Positions 30,727 through 41,179 of a stretch of DNA of 64,000 nt are shown one piece after another. The DNA comes from Microbacterium esteraromaticum (GTDB taxonomy: Bacteria > Actinomycetota > Actinomycetes > Actinomycetales > Microbacteriaceae), in NCBI RefSeq assembly GCF_016907315.1, contig NZ_JAFBBS010000001.1:186001-250000 (forward strand), read 5' to 3'. Position numbers and translations under genes: made by a program. Under the pieces are notes generated by a model, which had not been told where the DNA came from, made no database searches, and saw nothing but the letters and a program-made list of their open reading frames with translations. Within the stretch, counting starts at the first letter, position 1. Every line of letters starts with the position of its first letter.

Positions 30727-31749
30727 ATGCCAGCCAAGGGCCTGGGCCTCGCCCCCCGCCTTCGTTACCTCGTTCAGCGCGCCACCCGAATCGACGTCGG
30801 GTCCGTCTTCACCCGCGCGAAGGAGGTGCGCGCCGAGCACGGCAAGCCGGTGCCTGCCGTCGTCGCGGACATGATCTGGAGCGCCGCGAGACACAATGTC
30901 GGCTTCCAGGACTACGTCGACTTCGACTTCGCGATCCTGTCGAAGGCCGAGCGCGAGACATATATGACCCACCCGATCTCGAACCAGTACTCGCAGCGCT
31001 TCGATGCCCCCGAGTACCGGCACTTCTTCCACGACAAGATCGAGTTCAACAAGGTCTTCGACGCCTACCTGCGCCGCGAGTGGATGATCGTCGACGAGTC
31101 GAACGCCGATGCGGTCGAGCAGTTCGTCTCGAAGCACGGAACCATCATCGCCAAGACGCCCATGGGCCAGGCAGGCAGCGGCGTGCGGCGCTACCACTCC
31201 GCCGACGTCACCGACTGGAAGGCGTTCCACCGCGAGCGCCTCGAGCGCGGCGAGCTGCTGCTCGAGGAGGTCATCGTGCAGCACGCAGACCTCGCCGCCG
31301 TCTGCCCGGGCACGGTCAACACCACGCGCGTGACCGCATTCTTCGATGGCAGTCAGACGCACATCCTCGCGATCGCCCAGAAGTTCGGCCGCGGCGAGGT
31401 CAGCGACCAGATGAGCTTCGGCGGGTTCTACACCATGCTCGACGACGACGGTCACGCCCGCTCCGCAGGCTATGACTCGCACGGTCACGTGCATGTCGAC
31501 CACCCCGACTCGGGCTTCCGCATAGCCGACTTCCAGCTGCCGCTGATGGATCAGCTGCGCACATTCGTCGACGAGGTCGCGCGCGTCGTGCCTCAGGTGC
31601 AGTACGTCGGCTGGGACTTCGTCATCACTCCGAACGGCCCCGTGCTCGTGGAGGGAAACTGGGGCGCCGGCGTCTACGAGAACAAGCCGTCTGTGTCGGG
31701 CATCCGCACCGGCCACCGCCCTCGATATCGCGCCGCGATCGGCCACTGA
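30727..31749 (+). CDS. ATP-grasp ligase of the sugar-transfer-associated type
   Basis: 340 residues. The N-terminal ~100 residues (RLRYLVQRATRIDVGSVFTRAKEV...) are the family's helical lead-in. The ATP-grasp core has GTIIAKTPMGQAGSGVRRY (ATP-binding Lys and glycine loop), LLLEEVIVQH (adenine contacts), TVNTTRVTAFF and the metal motif VGWDFVITPNGPVLVEGNWG with Asp, Glu and Asn. Such enzymes join a carboxylate to an amine through an acyl-phosphate. The ATG at 30727 has GGAG six bases upstream. It is divergent from the racemase pair, which suggests a ligase that uses the product of those proteins. The substrate itself is not visible. A strong terminator follows. Confidence 0.8.
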   Translation: MPAKGLGLAPRLRYLVQRATRIDVGSVFTRAKEVRAEHGKPVPAVVADMIWSAARHNVGFQDYVDFDFAILSKAERETYMTHPISNQYSQRFDAPEYRHFFHDKIEFNKVFDAYLRREWMIVDESNADAVEQFVSKHGTIIAKTPMGQAGSGVRRYHSADVTDWKAFHRERLERGELLLEEVIVQHADLAAVCPGTVNTTRVTAFFDGSQTHILAIAQKFGRGEVSDQMSFGGFYTMLDDDGHARSAGYDSHGHVHVDHPDSGFRIADFQLPLMDQLRTFVDEVARVVPQVQYVGWDFVITPNGPVLVEGNWGAGVYENKPSVSGIRTGHRPRYRAAIGH

Positions 31750-31750
31750 C

Positions 31751-31792
31751 ATATGAGAAAGGCCCGGGCTGATGCCCGGGCCTTTCTCATAT
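31751..31792. terminator. Very strong bidirectional terminator
   Basis: A perfect 19-bp inverted repeat (arms 31751-31769 and 31774-31792, core AAAGGCCCGGGC) with a TGAT loop. The A-rich start of one arm and T-rich end of the other give a partial T-run in both directions. It separates the ATP-grasp gene from the convergent cofE-like gene. Confidence 0.9.
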
Positions 31793-31810
31793 CTCTGTGC
31801 CGCCTGAGTC

Positions 31811-32508
31811 TCAGGCGCGGCGGATGACTCCGAGGGGCGTCGACTGGTGTCCCTGACCGAGAGGGTTGTCGCTCAGGATCTCGACGAGACGCTGCTCGCC
31901 CGCACGATCGAGCGTCGAGCCGAGGATGTTGCCGCCGATGTCATTGATGTCGACGACCGCGACGTCCACACCCTCGATGCCGACGAGCCTCTGGAGGGTG
32001 CGAGCCACCTGCTGAGGCTTCTCCGGCCCGAGCACCACTGCCTTGTTGTACGGCGGGATGGTGCCGGAGGTGGGTCCGTCGATGGCCCGGGCCTTGTCGC
32101 CGGCGATCCGGTAGAAATCGCCCTTGCGACCGAGCGCCTTCGTCACGGCCGAGACCGCGGCGGCGAACAGGATGCGCGGAGTGCCGCACTCGCGCAGCGC
32201 CATCTCCATGGTCTCGGGCATGCCGAGCCCGATGCCGTACGGCGTTCGCGTGACGTACTTCGACAGGAAGCGGGCCAGTGGGCGCGGGTGGATCTCGTCG
32301 AGGCGGAACGACCGCCCCTGCGTGATCGCGACGATCTTCTCGGTGACGAAGAGGATGTCTCCGGCGCGCAGGTGCTCCGGCGCGTACTCGCGGATGAACT
32401 CCTCGAGAGAGTCGCCCGGCATGACCACCCGGGTGCGGATCGGGATGCGCTGGTACGACGTGCCCCCGACCTCGACGGTGAGGGCCTTGCCCTCGTTGGC
32501 CTCTGACA

Positions 32509-32512
<4 letters not shown>
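31811..32512 (-). CDS. Coenzyme F420-0:L-glutamate ligase-like protein
   Basis: 233 residues matching the CofE/F420_ligase fold: [19 protein letters not shown] near residue 50, [14 protein letters not shown], and the [25 protein letters not shown] region (pieces), with [12 protein letters not shown] toward the end. CofE adds gamma-linked glutamate to F420-0 in a GTP-dependent reaction. No other F420 biosynthesis genes are nearby and the function in this family is often uncertain, so an alternative amide ligase is possible. The first ATG at 32512 overlaps the sigma-factor stop by four bases (ATGA), so it is cotranslated with rpoD. Confidence 0.75.
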
Positions 32513-33768
<1,256 letters not shown>

Positions 33769-33933
33769 GTTTCGCCTTTCACGGAGCGGTGCACACGCTC
33801 CGAGCCATTTCGGACACTAGTAAGACCCTTGTCAAGTCCATTCGCGAGGAATGTCTGTTGACAACGGGTCAGACATCCATTATCACACACACCGGCGATG
33901 GGTTGCTCCTCTTCGCCCGATCCGCGCGTCGGC

Positions 33934-34860
33934 TCAGCGCTGCTTGTCGTCGTCGCCCGGACGCCGCGTCGCGAGATAGCGCTCCAGCTCGGCGGCGAGC
34001 TCGTCGGCGCTCGGCAGATCGCGCTCGTCGAATCCGGCCTCTTCTCCTGAGTCCTCGCGCCCGGCCATGTAGGCGTCGTAACGCTGCTCGAGCCCACGCA
34101 GCATCTGCATCAGCTCCTCACTGCCCTGCACCTGCTCGGTGACGCGCGCGTGGAACTCCTCGCCGCGCTCGTGGACGGCATCCATGCGCAGGACCAGCCC
34201 GGTGCCCGCCATCAGCTTGTCGGCCGCGGTGACGACCGTGTCGGGATACTCGGTGTCCGCGAGATAGTGAGGCACGAGCAGCACGAACCCCGCGACCCGC
34301 ACGTCGCTCTCTATAAGTCGGAACTCGAGCAGGTGCGCCGCGGTCGCAGGCACCTGCGTACGGGGGCGCCACACGGAGTGCACCGCCGTGAGATCGCGGC
34401 GATTTCCGCTGACCGTCACACCGAGCGGGCGGGTGTGGGGAACGGGCATCGCGATCGAGTGCACCCAGGTCACGGTCGACACCTGGAAGGCCTCGACGAA
34501 ATCGACGACTGCACCGGCGAAGGCGTTCCACGCGAAGTCCGGCTCGTAGCCCGACAGCAGCAGGAACTGCTGCCCGAGCGCGTCATGCGCGATCGAGAGC
34601 TCGAGCCGTGACGGCCGGTATTCGGTGAGGTGGTCCTGGTCGAACAGCACGATCGGGCGCCTGGCGCGGTAGTCCAGCAGCGCGTCGCTGTCGAACACGG
34701 CGAGCGGAGTCGGATCAGTGGTGGCGTTCAGGTGGTCGATGAGACCGGCGACCGCGCTGCCCGCGTCGGTGAAGCCGGTGAGCAGGATGACCAGAGGCAG
34801 GCCGGTCGGCACGTCCGGCGCACCGGGGACCAACTCGAAGAGGTCTGCAGGTGACGGCAT
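33934..34860 (-). CDS. PAC2 family proteasome assembly chaperone-like protein
   Basis: 308 residues of the PAC2 family: LPLVILLTGFTDAGSAVAGLIDHL at the N-terminus (in part), FDSDALLDYRARRPIVLFD, then SGYEPDFAWNAFAGAVVDFVE and VTWVHSIAMPVPHTRP. In eukaryotes and archaea relatives assist proteasome assembly; the actinobacterial members are not assigned a clear role, and many Microbacteriaceae lack a proteasome. It ends in a charged tail rich in Glu/Asp. It is divergent from pepA over 111 bases. Confidence 0.88.
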   Translation of the reverse strand: MPSPADLFELVPGAPDVPTGLPLVILLTGFTDAGSAVAGLIDHLNATTDPTPLAVFDSDALLDYRARRPIVLFDQDHLTEYRPSRLELSIAHDALGQQFLLLSGYEPDFAWNAFAGAVVDFVEAFQVSTVTWVHSIAMPVPHTRPLGVTVSGNRRDLTAVHSVWRPRTQVPATAAHLLEFRLIESDVRVAGFVLLVPHYLADTEYPDTVVTAADKLMAGTGLVLRMDAVHERGEEFHARVTEQVQGSEELMQMLRGLEQRYDAYMAGREDSGEEAGFDERDLPSADELAAELERYLATRRPGDDDKQR

Positions 34861-34971
34861 GTGTCCATGCTACGAGGCGTGTCCGGGCCCGGGGCGGCGA
34901 GGTGAATGCTCACAGCGAACACGGCTTCGCCCGCACGGCGTCACGCGCGTCCCCGTCCATAGGATGGAGGC

Positions 34972-36447
34972 ATGACGCTTCCCGTGATCTCGCACACGAC
35001 CGATCCGTTCCCCGGAGGCACCGCAGACGCCGCAGTGCTCGTCATCCCCGATCCCTCCACCGCCGCTGACTCGCTGAGCGCGTTCGAGGGCCTCGCCGAC
35101 ACCCTGGCAGGCATCGGGTACAAGGGAACCCCTTCCGCATACACCCGCGTGCACCTGCCGACAGTGACGTCGGCGCCGCTCGCCGTCGTCAGCGCCGGCA
35201 AGCAGCCCGACGCCGCCGCCGTGCGCGACGCCGTCGCAACCGCCGTCCGGTCGCTGACCGGCTTCGCGACGGTGTCGATCGGCTTCGCCGGCGACCTCGG
35301 CCAGTACGCGGACGCTGCGGCCGAGGGCGCCCTGCTCGGCGGCTACCGCTTCGACGACTACCGGTCCGAGAAGAAGCCGAGCCGGGCAGACGCCATCGTC
35401 CTGCACGCAGCAGCCATCGGCGACGGCGCACTCGAGCACGCTCGCACGGTCGCGGAGGCCGTCGCCCTGGTCAAGGACCTCGTGTCGGTGCCCGCCGAAT
35501 GGCAGAGCCCCGCGCAGCTCGCAGACGAGGCGGCGAAGGCCGTCGCGGATCTGCCGGTCACGGTTGAGGTCCTCGATGAGAAGCAGCTCGAGGAGCAGGG
35601 CTACGGCGGCATCCTCGGCGTCGGTCGCGGCTCCGATCGGCCGCCGCGCCTGGTTCGCCTCGACTACTCCCCCTCGAACGCCGTGCGCCACATCGCCCTC
35701 GTCGGCAAGGGCATCACGTTCGACACCGGCGGACTGTCGCTCAAGCCGGCGACCGGCATGGTGGGCATGAAGTTCGACATGGCGGGAGCGGCAACCTCGC
35801 TGGCAGCGCTCCGCGCGATCGCCGCACTCGAGCTCCCGGTGCGCGTCACCGCCTTCCTCTGCATCGCAGACAACATGCCTTCCGGCCGGGCCACGCGCCC
35901 CGGCGATGTGCTGCGAATGCTCGACGGCCAGACGGTCGAGGTGCTGAACACGGACGCTGAGGGTCGTCTGGTGATGGCGGACGGCCTCGTCGCCGCCAGC
36001 CGCGAGAACCCCGATGTCATCATCGACGTCGCGACCCTCACGGGGGCGATCATCGTTGCCCTCGGCATGCGCCACACCGGCGTCATGGGCGACGACGATG
36101 CCGTCGCCGAGTACCTCGCCGCCGCCGAGTCGGTCGGCGAGGACGCATGGGCGCTGCCGCTCCCCGAGTTCATGGAGGAGAGCCTCGACTCGCAGATCGC
36201 GGACATGATCAATGCGAACATGGGCGACCGTTCTGGCGGCTCGCTGTTCGCCGGCCTCTTCCTGCGCCGGTTCGTCGGCCGGACGACGGACGCAGACGAC
36301 GCGCCGCGGATCCCGTGGGTGCACCTCGACATCGCCGGGTCCAGCGAGCACAAGGGCGCACCGTACGGCTTCACTGAGAAGGGGCCGACCGGCGCAGCCG
36401 TCCGCTCCCTCATCGCCTTCGCACGCGCATCGGTCACGGAGTCCTGA
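34972..36447 (+). CDS. pepA: Leucyl aminopeptidase (M17)
   Basis: 491 residues. The C-terminal M17 domain has the metal and catalytic motifs GKGITFDTGGLSLKP (Lys, Asp), the Lys/Asp loop MKFDMAGAA, and the family signature NTDAEGRLVMADGL. The enzyme is a hexameric, two-metal aminopeptidase of the cytoplasm that removes N-terminal residues. The ATG at 34972 follows GGAGGC at five-base spacing. The stop overlaps the lpd start (TGATG), so pepA and lpd are coupled; the order pepB-dlaT in mycobacteria is similar. Confidence 0.95.
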   Translation: MTLPVISHTTDPFPGGTADAAVLVIPDPSTAADSLSAFEGLADTLAGIGYKGTPSAYTRVHLPTVTSAPLAVVSAGKQPDAAAVRDAVATAVRSLTGFATVSIGFAGDLGQYADAAAEGALLGGYRFDDYRSEKKPSRADAIVLHAAAIGDGALEHARTVAEAVALVKDLVSVPAEWQSPAQLADEAAKAVADLPVTVEVLDEKQLEEQGYGGILGVGRGSDRPPRLVRLDYSPSNAVRHIALVGKGITFDTGGLSLKPATGMVGMKFDMAGAATSLAALRAIAALELPVRVTAFLCIADNMPSGRATRPGDVLRMLDGQTVEVLNTDAEGRLVMADGLVAASRENPDVIIDVATLTGAIIVALGMRHTGVMGDDDAVAEYLAAAESVGEDAWALPLPEFMEESLDSQIADMINANMGDRSGGSLFAGLFLRRFVGRTTDADDAPRIPWVHLDIAGSSEHKGAPYGFTEKGPTGAAVRSLIAFARASVTES

Positions 36448-37820
36448 TGGCCACGCACGAGTTCGACGTCGTCATCCTCGGCGGAGGCAGCGGCGGGTAC
36501 GCCGCGGCGCTGCGCGCCAGCGAGCTGGGCAAGAAGGTGGCCCTCATCGAGAAGGACAAGGTCGGCGGCACCTGCCTTCACCGCGGCTGCATCCCCACCA
36601 AGGCTCTGCTGCACGCCGCCGAGGTCGCAGACCACGTCCGGTCTGCTGCCTCGGTGGGCGTGACGGCGACCCTGGAGTCCGTCGACGCGGCCGGCGTCCG
36701 CGCGTACCGCGAGGGCATCGTCGCCAAGAAGTTCAAAGGGCTCGAGGGCCTGATCAAGGCCCGAGGCATCACCACCGTGAGCGGCGAGGGTCGCCTCGAG
36801 GCCGATCGCACGGTCGTAGTGGGCGACGACCGCTACGTCGGCGGCGATGTGATCCTCGCGACCGGCTCGTACAGCCGCTCACTGCCGGGTCTCGAGATCG
36901 GGGGGCGCATCCTCACCAGCGAGCATGCGCTCGCTCTCGACGAGGTGCCGAGCAGCGTCATCATCCTCGGCGGCGGCGTCATCGGCGTCGAGTTCGCCAG
37001 CGTGTGGAAGTCGTTCGGCGCCGAGGTGACGATCGTCGAAGCCCTGCCGCACCTCGTGCCCAACGAGGACATCGTGCTGAGCAAGGGGCTCGAGCGCGCC
37101 TTCCGTCGCAGGGGCATCACGTACTCGCTCGGTACGCGCTTCCAGAGAGCCGAGCAGGACGACACCCAGGTGACGGTGACGCTGGAGGACGGCAAGACCT
37201 TCAGCGCCGACTATCTGCTCGTCGCCGTCGGTCGAGGTCCCGCCACGGCCGGACTCGGGTTCGAGGAGGCTGGAGTCGGCCTGGAGCGTGGTTTCGTCAC
37301 GGTCGACGAGCAGCTGCGCACGGCAGTGCCCGGCGTATGGGCCGTCGGTGACATCGTGCCGGGTCTGCAGCTCGCGCACCGCGGGTTCCTGCAGGGCATC
37401 GCGGTCGCGGAGCGCATCGCCGGCATGGAGGTTCCGACCCTCCCGGAGTCGCAGATTCCCCGCGTCACCTATTGCAGCCCTGAGGTGGCTTCGGTCGGCA
37501 TCACCGAGGAAGCAGCCGTGGCGGCCCACGGTGCCGACAGCGTCGTCTCGTACGAGTACAACCTGGCAGGCAACGGCAAGAGCGAGATCATCGGCACCGG
37601 CGGCACCGTCAAGGTCGTGCGACGCAAAGACGGCCCGGTTCTCGGTGTGCACATGCTGGGCGACCGCGTCGGCGAGCTCATCACCGAGGGTCAGCTCGCG
37701 GTGGCCTGGGAGGCGCACCCCGAGGACATCGCACCGCTCATCCATGCGCACCCCACGCAGAGCGAAGCGCTCGGCGAGGCTTTCCTCGCACTCGCCGGAA
37801 AACCGCTGCACGCGCTGTAG
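36447..37820 (+). CDS. lpd: Dihydrolipoyl dehydrogenase (E3)
   Basis: 457 residues, FAD-dependent disulfide oxidoreductase. FAD motif DVVILGGGSGGYAAALRA, redox disulfide Cys43-Cys48 in GGTCLHRGCIPTKALL, NAD motif VIILGGGVIGVEFASVW, FAD phosphate motif VWAVGDI and the C-terminal catalytic IHAHPTQSEALGEAF. It reoxidises the lipoyl arm of 2-oxoacid dehydrogenase complexes, and the E2 gene follows 72 bases downstream. E1 genes are not in the window. Confidence 0.96.
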   Translation: MATHEFDVVILGGGSGGYAAALRASELGKKVALIEKDKVGGTCLHRGCIPTKALLHAAEVADHVRSAASVGVTATLESVDAAGVRAYREGIVAKKFKGLEGLIKARGITTVSGEGRLEADRTVVVGDDRYVGGDVILATGSYSRSLPGLEIGGRILTSEHALALDEVPSSVIILGGGVIGVEFASVWKSFGAEVTIVEALPHLVPNEDIVLSKGLERAFRRRGITYSLGTRFQRAEQDDTQVTVTLEDGKTFSADYLLVAVGRGPATAGLGFEEAGVGLERGFVTVDEQLRTAVPGVWAVGDIVPGLQLAHRGFLQGIAVAERIAGMEVPTLPESQIPRVTYCSPEVASVGITEEAAVAAHGADSVVSYEYNLAGNGKSEIIGTGGTVKVVRRKDGPVLGVHMLGDRVGELITEGQLAVAWEAHPEDIAPLIHAHPTQSEALGEAFLALAGKPLHAL

Positions 37821-37892
37821 GAACGCACAAATATCCGTAGACTCCCAGGTCACTAAGCTGGGGGCATCACAATTTTCCGAAGGAGACTCGAC

Positions 37893-39656
37893 ATGAGCAC
37901 AGCCGTGGTCCTTCCCGCACTCGGGGAGAGCGTCACCGAGGGCACGGTCACTCGCTGGCTGAAGCAGGTCGGCGACACCGTGCAGGCCGATGAAGGCCTG
38001 CTGGAGATCTCGACCGACAAGGTCGACACCGAGATCCCGTCCCCCGTCAGCGGCGTCATCGAGGAGATCCTCGTCGCCGAGGACGAGACCGTCGAGGTCG
38101 GCGCGCTGCTCGCGCGCATCGGCGACGGCAGCGGGGCAGCTTCCGGCGGCGACGCACCCGCAGCCGAGGCTCCGGCCGCCGACGAGGCGCCCGCGCAGGA
38201 GGCGCAGTCCACGGCTGCTCCTGCCGAGAACGAGGTAGAGGCCTCGCAGGCATCCGACCAGGCCCAGGCGCCGACCCCCGCGGCATCGGGAGATGCGACG
38301 GACGTCGTTCTCCCCGAACTGGGTGAGAGCGTCACCGAGGGAACCGTCACCCGCTGGCTGAAGCAGGTCGGCGATGATGTCGCCGTCGACGAGGCTCTGC
38401 TCGAGATCTCGACCGACAAGGTCGACACCGAGATCCCGTCGCCCGTCGCGGGTACGCTGCAGGAGATCCTGGCTGACGAGGACGAGACCGTCGAGGTCGG
38501 CGCTGTGCTCGCCCGCATCGGCTCCGGCGCTCCGGCTGCTGCCGCACCCGCCGCAGAGGGTCCCGCCGCCGAGGCACCGGCCCCAGCAGCTGAGGCACCG
38601 GCCCCCGCGGCTGAGGCACCGGCCGCCGCGGCCGAGGCACCGGCCCCGGCAGCTGAGGCACCGGCCGCCGCCCAGCAGGCGCCCGCGGCAGAAGCGGCCG
38701 CTCCCGCGCCGGCAGCTCCGGCGGCTGAGGCGCCCGCCTCGGCTGACTCCGACTCGCTCTACGTGACTCCGCTGGTGCGCCGCCTGGCCAGCCAGCAAGG
38801 TATCGACCTGTCGACCGTCACCGGCACCGGTGTCGGGGGACGCATCCGCAAGGAGGACGTCCTCAAGGCAGCCGAGTCGAAGTCGCAGGCTCCTGCCGCC
38901 GCGGCCGCGGCTCCGGCCCCCGCGCCGCTCGAGGTCTCGCCGCTGCGTGGCACCACGCAGAAGATGTCGCGTCTGCGCAAGGTCGTGGCAGAGCGCGCCG
39001 TCGCGTCGATGCAGCAGACCGCGCAGCTGACCACGTTCGTGGAAGTGGACGTCACCAAGCTGGCGGCGTTCCGCAACGCGAAGAAGGACGAGTTCAACCA
39101 GAAGACCGGCGCAAAGCTGTCGTTCCTGCCGTTCTTCACCCTCGCAGCCGCCGAAGCGCTGCAGGCGTTCCCGATCATCAACTCGACCGTCGACGGCGAC
39201 TCGATCGTCTACCCGGCGAGCGAGAACATCTCGATCGCGGTCGACACCGAGCGCGGACTGCTGACCCCCGTCGTCCGCGATGCGGGAACCAAGAACATCG
39301 CCCAGCTCGCGCAGGAGATCGCCGACCTGGCGGCTCGCACGCGCGACAACAAGCTGAAGCCCGACGAGCTCGCCGGCGGCACCTTCACGGTGACCAACAC
39401 GGGTTCGCGCGGCGCACTGTTCGACACTCCCCTGGTGTTCCTGCCGCAGTCGGCGATCCTCGGCACCGGCGTCGTCTTCAAGCGGCCCGGCGTCGTCACG
39501 GTCGACGGAGTGGATGCCATCGCGGTCCGCTCGTACGTGTACCTGGCGATCTCGTACGACCACCGCACGATCGACGGCGCGGACGCTGCTCGCTTCCTCG
39601 GCGCGATCAAGACCCGTCTCGAGTCGGCGGAGTTCACCGCGAATCTCGGGATCTGA
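37893..39656 (+). CDS. sucB: 2-oxoacid dehydrogenase E2 (dihydrolipoamide acyltransferase)
   Basis: 587 residues. Two lipoyl domains (about 2-76 and 133-208) with lipoylated Lys43 and Lys176 in [12 protein letters not shown]. An Ala/Pro-rich linker (about 215-285) contains seven-residue repeats. The peripheral-subunit-binding domain follows ([20 protein letters not shown]... about 288-325), then the catalytic core with His557 in [16 protein letters not shown]. It transfers acyl groups to CoA. The name SucB follows common annotation; in many actinobacteria the single E2 serves pyruvate dehydrogenase, so acetyltransferase is equally possible. AAGGAG lies upstream of the ATG. Confidence 0.92.
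   Translation: MSTAVVLPALGESVTEGTVTRWLKQVGDTVQADEGLLEISTDKVDTEIPSPVSGVIEEILVAEDETVEVGALLARIGDGSGAASGGDAPAAEAPAADEAPAQEAQSTAAPAENEVEASQASDQAQAPTPAASGDATDVVLPELGESVTEGTVTRWLKQVGDDVAVDEALLEISTDKVDTEIPSPVAGTLQEILADEDETVEVGAVLARIGSGAPAAAAPAAEGPAAEAPAPAAEAPAPAAEAPAAAAEAPAPAAEAPAAAQQAPAAEAAAPAPAAPAAEAPASADSDSLYVTPLVRRLASQQGIDLSTVTGTGVGGRIRKEDVLKAAESKSQAPAAAAAAPAPAPLEVSPLRGTTQKMSRLRKVVAERAVASMQQTAQLTTFVEVDVTKLAAFRNAKKDEFNQKTGAKLSFLPFFTLAAAEALQAFPIINSTVDGDSIVYPASENISIAVDTERGLLTPVVRDAGTKNIAQLAQEIADLAARTRDNKLKPDELAGGTFTVTNTGSRGALFDTPLVFLPQSAILGTGVVFKRPGVVTVDGVDAIAVRSYVYLAISYDHRTIDGADAARFLGAIKTRLESAEFTANLGI
38571..38675 (+). repeat. Five 21-bp repeats in the E2 linker
   Basis: Units beginning GAGGCACCGG recur every 21 bases (38571, 38592, 38613, 38634, 38655) and encode EAPAPAA-like heptads of the flexible lipoyl-arm linker. 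Unit sequences differ by one to three bases, mostly at C/G wobble positions. Confidence 0.85.
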
Positions 39657-39662
39657 GCTCGC

Positions 39663-41057
39663 TCAGCCCGCATCCGATGGCTGGTCAGCGACGTCATACA
39701 CGTCGCGGACCAGCCATCGGTCTTTCTGGCGCACGAGCACGAGCATCTGCTCGCCTCTTTCGCCCGATGGCCCGAGTCGCAGCACGCTGACGTCGCCGTA
39801 GTCCTCCACCGCTGTCACCGGGCGGCTCGCGTCCGCTCCGGCGAGGCGCTCCTGCACGAGGGCGCCGGAGCCATCGACGACTGCGTCTTCGCACACGGCG
39901 TCCCTCGCGTCCTCACATGCGGCGACAGCCTCAAGCAGCGCGACCGCCTGCTGCTCAGCCGAGCCGTCCTTCAGGCCGTCAGGGCTCGGCGACGGATGCA
40001 GACCCGGTACCGCATCCGTCGCCGACCCAGCCTCGTCGGGTGTCGCAGCCCCCGCCGGTGTCACGCCCGGCGATGCGGTCGGCCCGCTGCCGGCGTGGGC
40101 CGACTGCTGACCTGACGTGTCGCCGACCGGACGCTCTGTTGCAGCCGAATCCTCGTCGGAGGACGGCCACATCAATCCGCCTGCGAGAACGGCCCCGGCG
40201 GCGGCCGCTCCGGCGAGAATCACACGCAGCCGCCCTGACTTCGTCCCTTGAGCCCTCCCGCGGGCGAGCAGCGCGGCGACTCGACCTCGACCGGGTAGGC
40301 GCTCGAGAATCCGGCGGCCCGCGCTCGAAGCCCTCTCCGCGATCCGACCCCAAGCCAGCCGCACGGCATGCGGCTGCTCCGCAACCGCATCGACATCGGC
40401 GAGCAGCCACGAGCGGTCCGCCTCGATCGCCACGGCCGGCGCCGAAGGGAGCTCACGACCCAGCGGACGCGGCGCCGCGAGATCGGTCAGCTCGTTCTCC
40501 CACCGCTCAGCCGAGCGCAGCACGACTCTCCAGTCCCCCGCAGCACCTGCGATCTCGCCCAGCAGCCGATCCATCGCACGATCGGTGCCGCTCTCGCGCA
40601 GCCGTGTGATGATCGCGACGGCCTCCTCTGCACACCCGGCGCCCTCCCCCGGCGCGAACATCGGACATGCCTCATCGGTCAGCCACCATCTGCCGGAAAC
40701 GCTGCGATCGGCGACCTCCACGATCCCGCGCATCATGCTGCCCACCAGGGTCACGGTCTCCCCCGCAGACAGGCCCGCCTCCGCGGCCGTTCGCCGTCCG
40801 AGGAACACCTCGACCTGGTCGGCGCACCACGGCAGCACCGCGTCGTGCCCATCAGCCCTGCGCACCACGTCGCGCACGCCGGCCACATGCTCCGCGCCGG
40901 CGAAAGCCCACAGCGCGTCCGGCACGGTCTCCGCATCCACGCGCACGCCCCGCCGCTCGCCGTCACTGATCAGATCGCCGCGGTACGCCGACTCCTGTCG
41001 ATCGAGCATCCGAATGACCCGATGCGCACCCGGTGCCAGCACTGCCGTCTCATCCAT
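39663..41057 (-). CDS. Membrane-anchored protein with possible degenerate kinase-like domain
   Basis: 464 residues, not assigned to a named family. Residues 1-255 are cytoplasmic; the stretch LPWCADQVEVFLGRRTAAEAGLSAGETVTLVGSM (pieces) followed by SVSGRWWLTDEACPMFAPGEG resembles the hinge-to-catalytic-loop part of protein kinases with the HGDLxxxN motif lost, so a pseudokinase is possible. One membrane helix ([19 protein letters not shown], about residue 290) precedes a Ser/Thr/Pro/Ala-rich stalk and a small external domain ending LVLVRQKDRWLVRDVYDVA. The ATG at 41057 is chosen over an upstream frame start at 41186, which overlaps the divergent gene. Its last ~65 bases form a terminator hairpin for sucB. 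Confidence 0.7.
   Translation of the reverse strand: MDETAVLAPGAHRVIRMLDRQESAYRGDLISDGERRGVRVDAETVPDALWAFAGAEHVAGVRDVVRRADGHDAVLPWCADQVEVFLGRRTAAEAGLSAGETVTLVGSMMRGIVEVADRSVSGRWWLTDEACPMFAPGEGAGCAEEAVAIITRLRESGTDRAMDRLLGEIAGAAGDWRVVLRSAERWENELTDLAAPRPLGRELPSAPAVAIEADRSWLLADVDAVAEQPHAVRLAWGRIAERASSAGRRILERLPGRGRVAALLARGRAQGTKSGRLRVILAGAAAAGAVLAGGLMWPSSDEDSAATERPVGDTSGQQSAHAGSGPTASPGVTPAGAATPDEAGSATDAVPGLHPSPSPDGLKDGSAEQQAVALLEAVAACEDARDAVCEDAVVDGSGALVQERLAGADASRPVTAVEDYGDVSVLRLGPSGERGEQMLVLVRQKDRWLVRDVYDVADQPSDAG
39674..39726 (+). terminator. sucB terminator embedded in convergent gene
   Basis: The arm CCGATGGCTGGTC (39674-39686) pairs with 39708-39720, and CGACGT (39689-39694) pairs with 39700-39705, giving a 19-bp stem with one 2-base mismatch, a CATAC loop and a following TCTTTC. 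It begins 18 bases after the sucB stop and lies inside the last codons of the minus-strand gene. Confidence 0.75.
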
Positions 41058-41179
41058 CCGTCCATCCCAGCGCGCATCACGGGGCGATGGACCGGAAATC
41101 CGCGCTTTGGGGACGGAATCCACGTCGAGGCGGGCTGTGCAGGAAGAACGGCCGGCCCGGGAATCGGTAGGCTGTATGC

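Noticed and set aside
33820..33870. TTGACA on both strands upstream of rpoD as a promoter or SOS-type operator.
   Set aside because: I could not pair either copy with a -10 hexamer at 16-18 bases, and the palindromic look (GTTGACAAC) does not fit a known actinobacterial LexA box.
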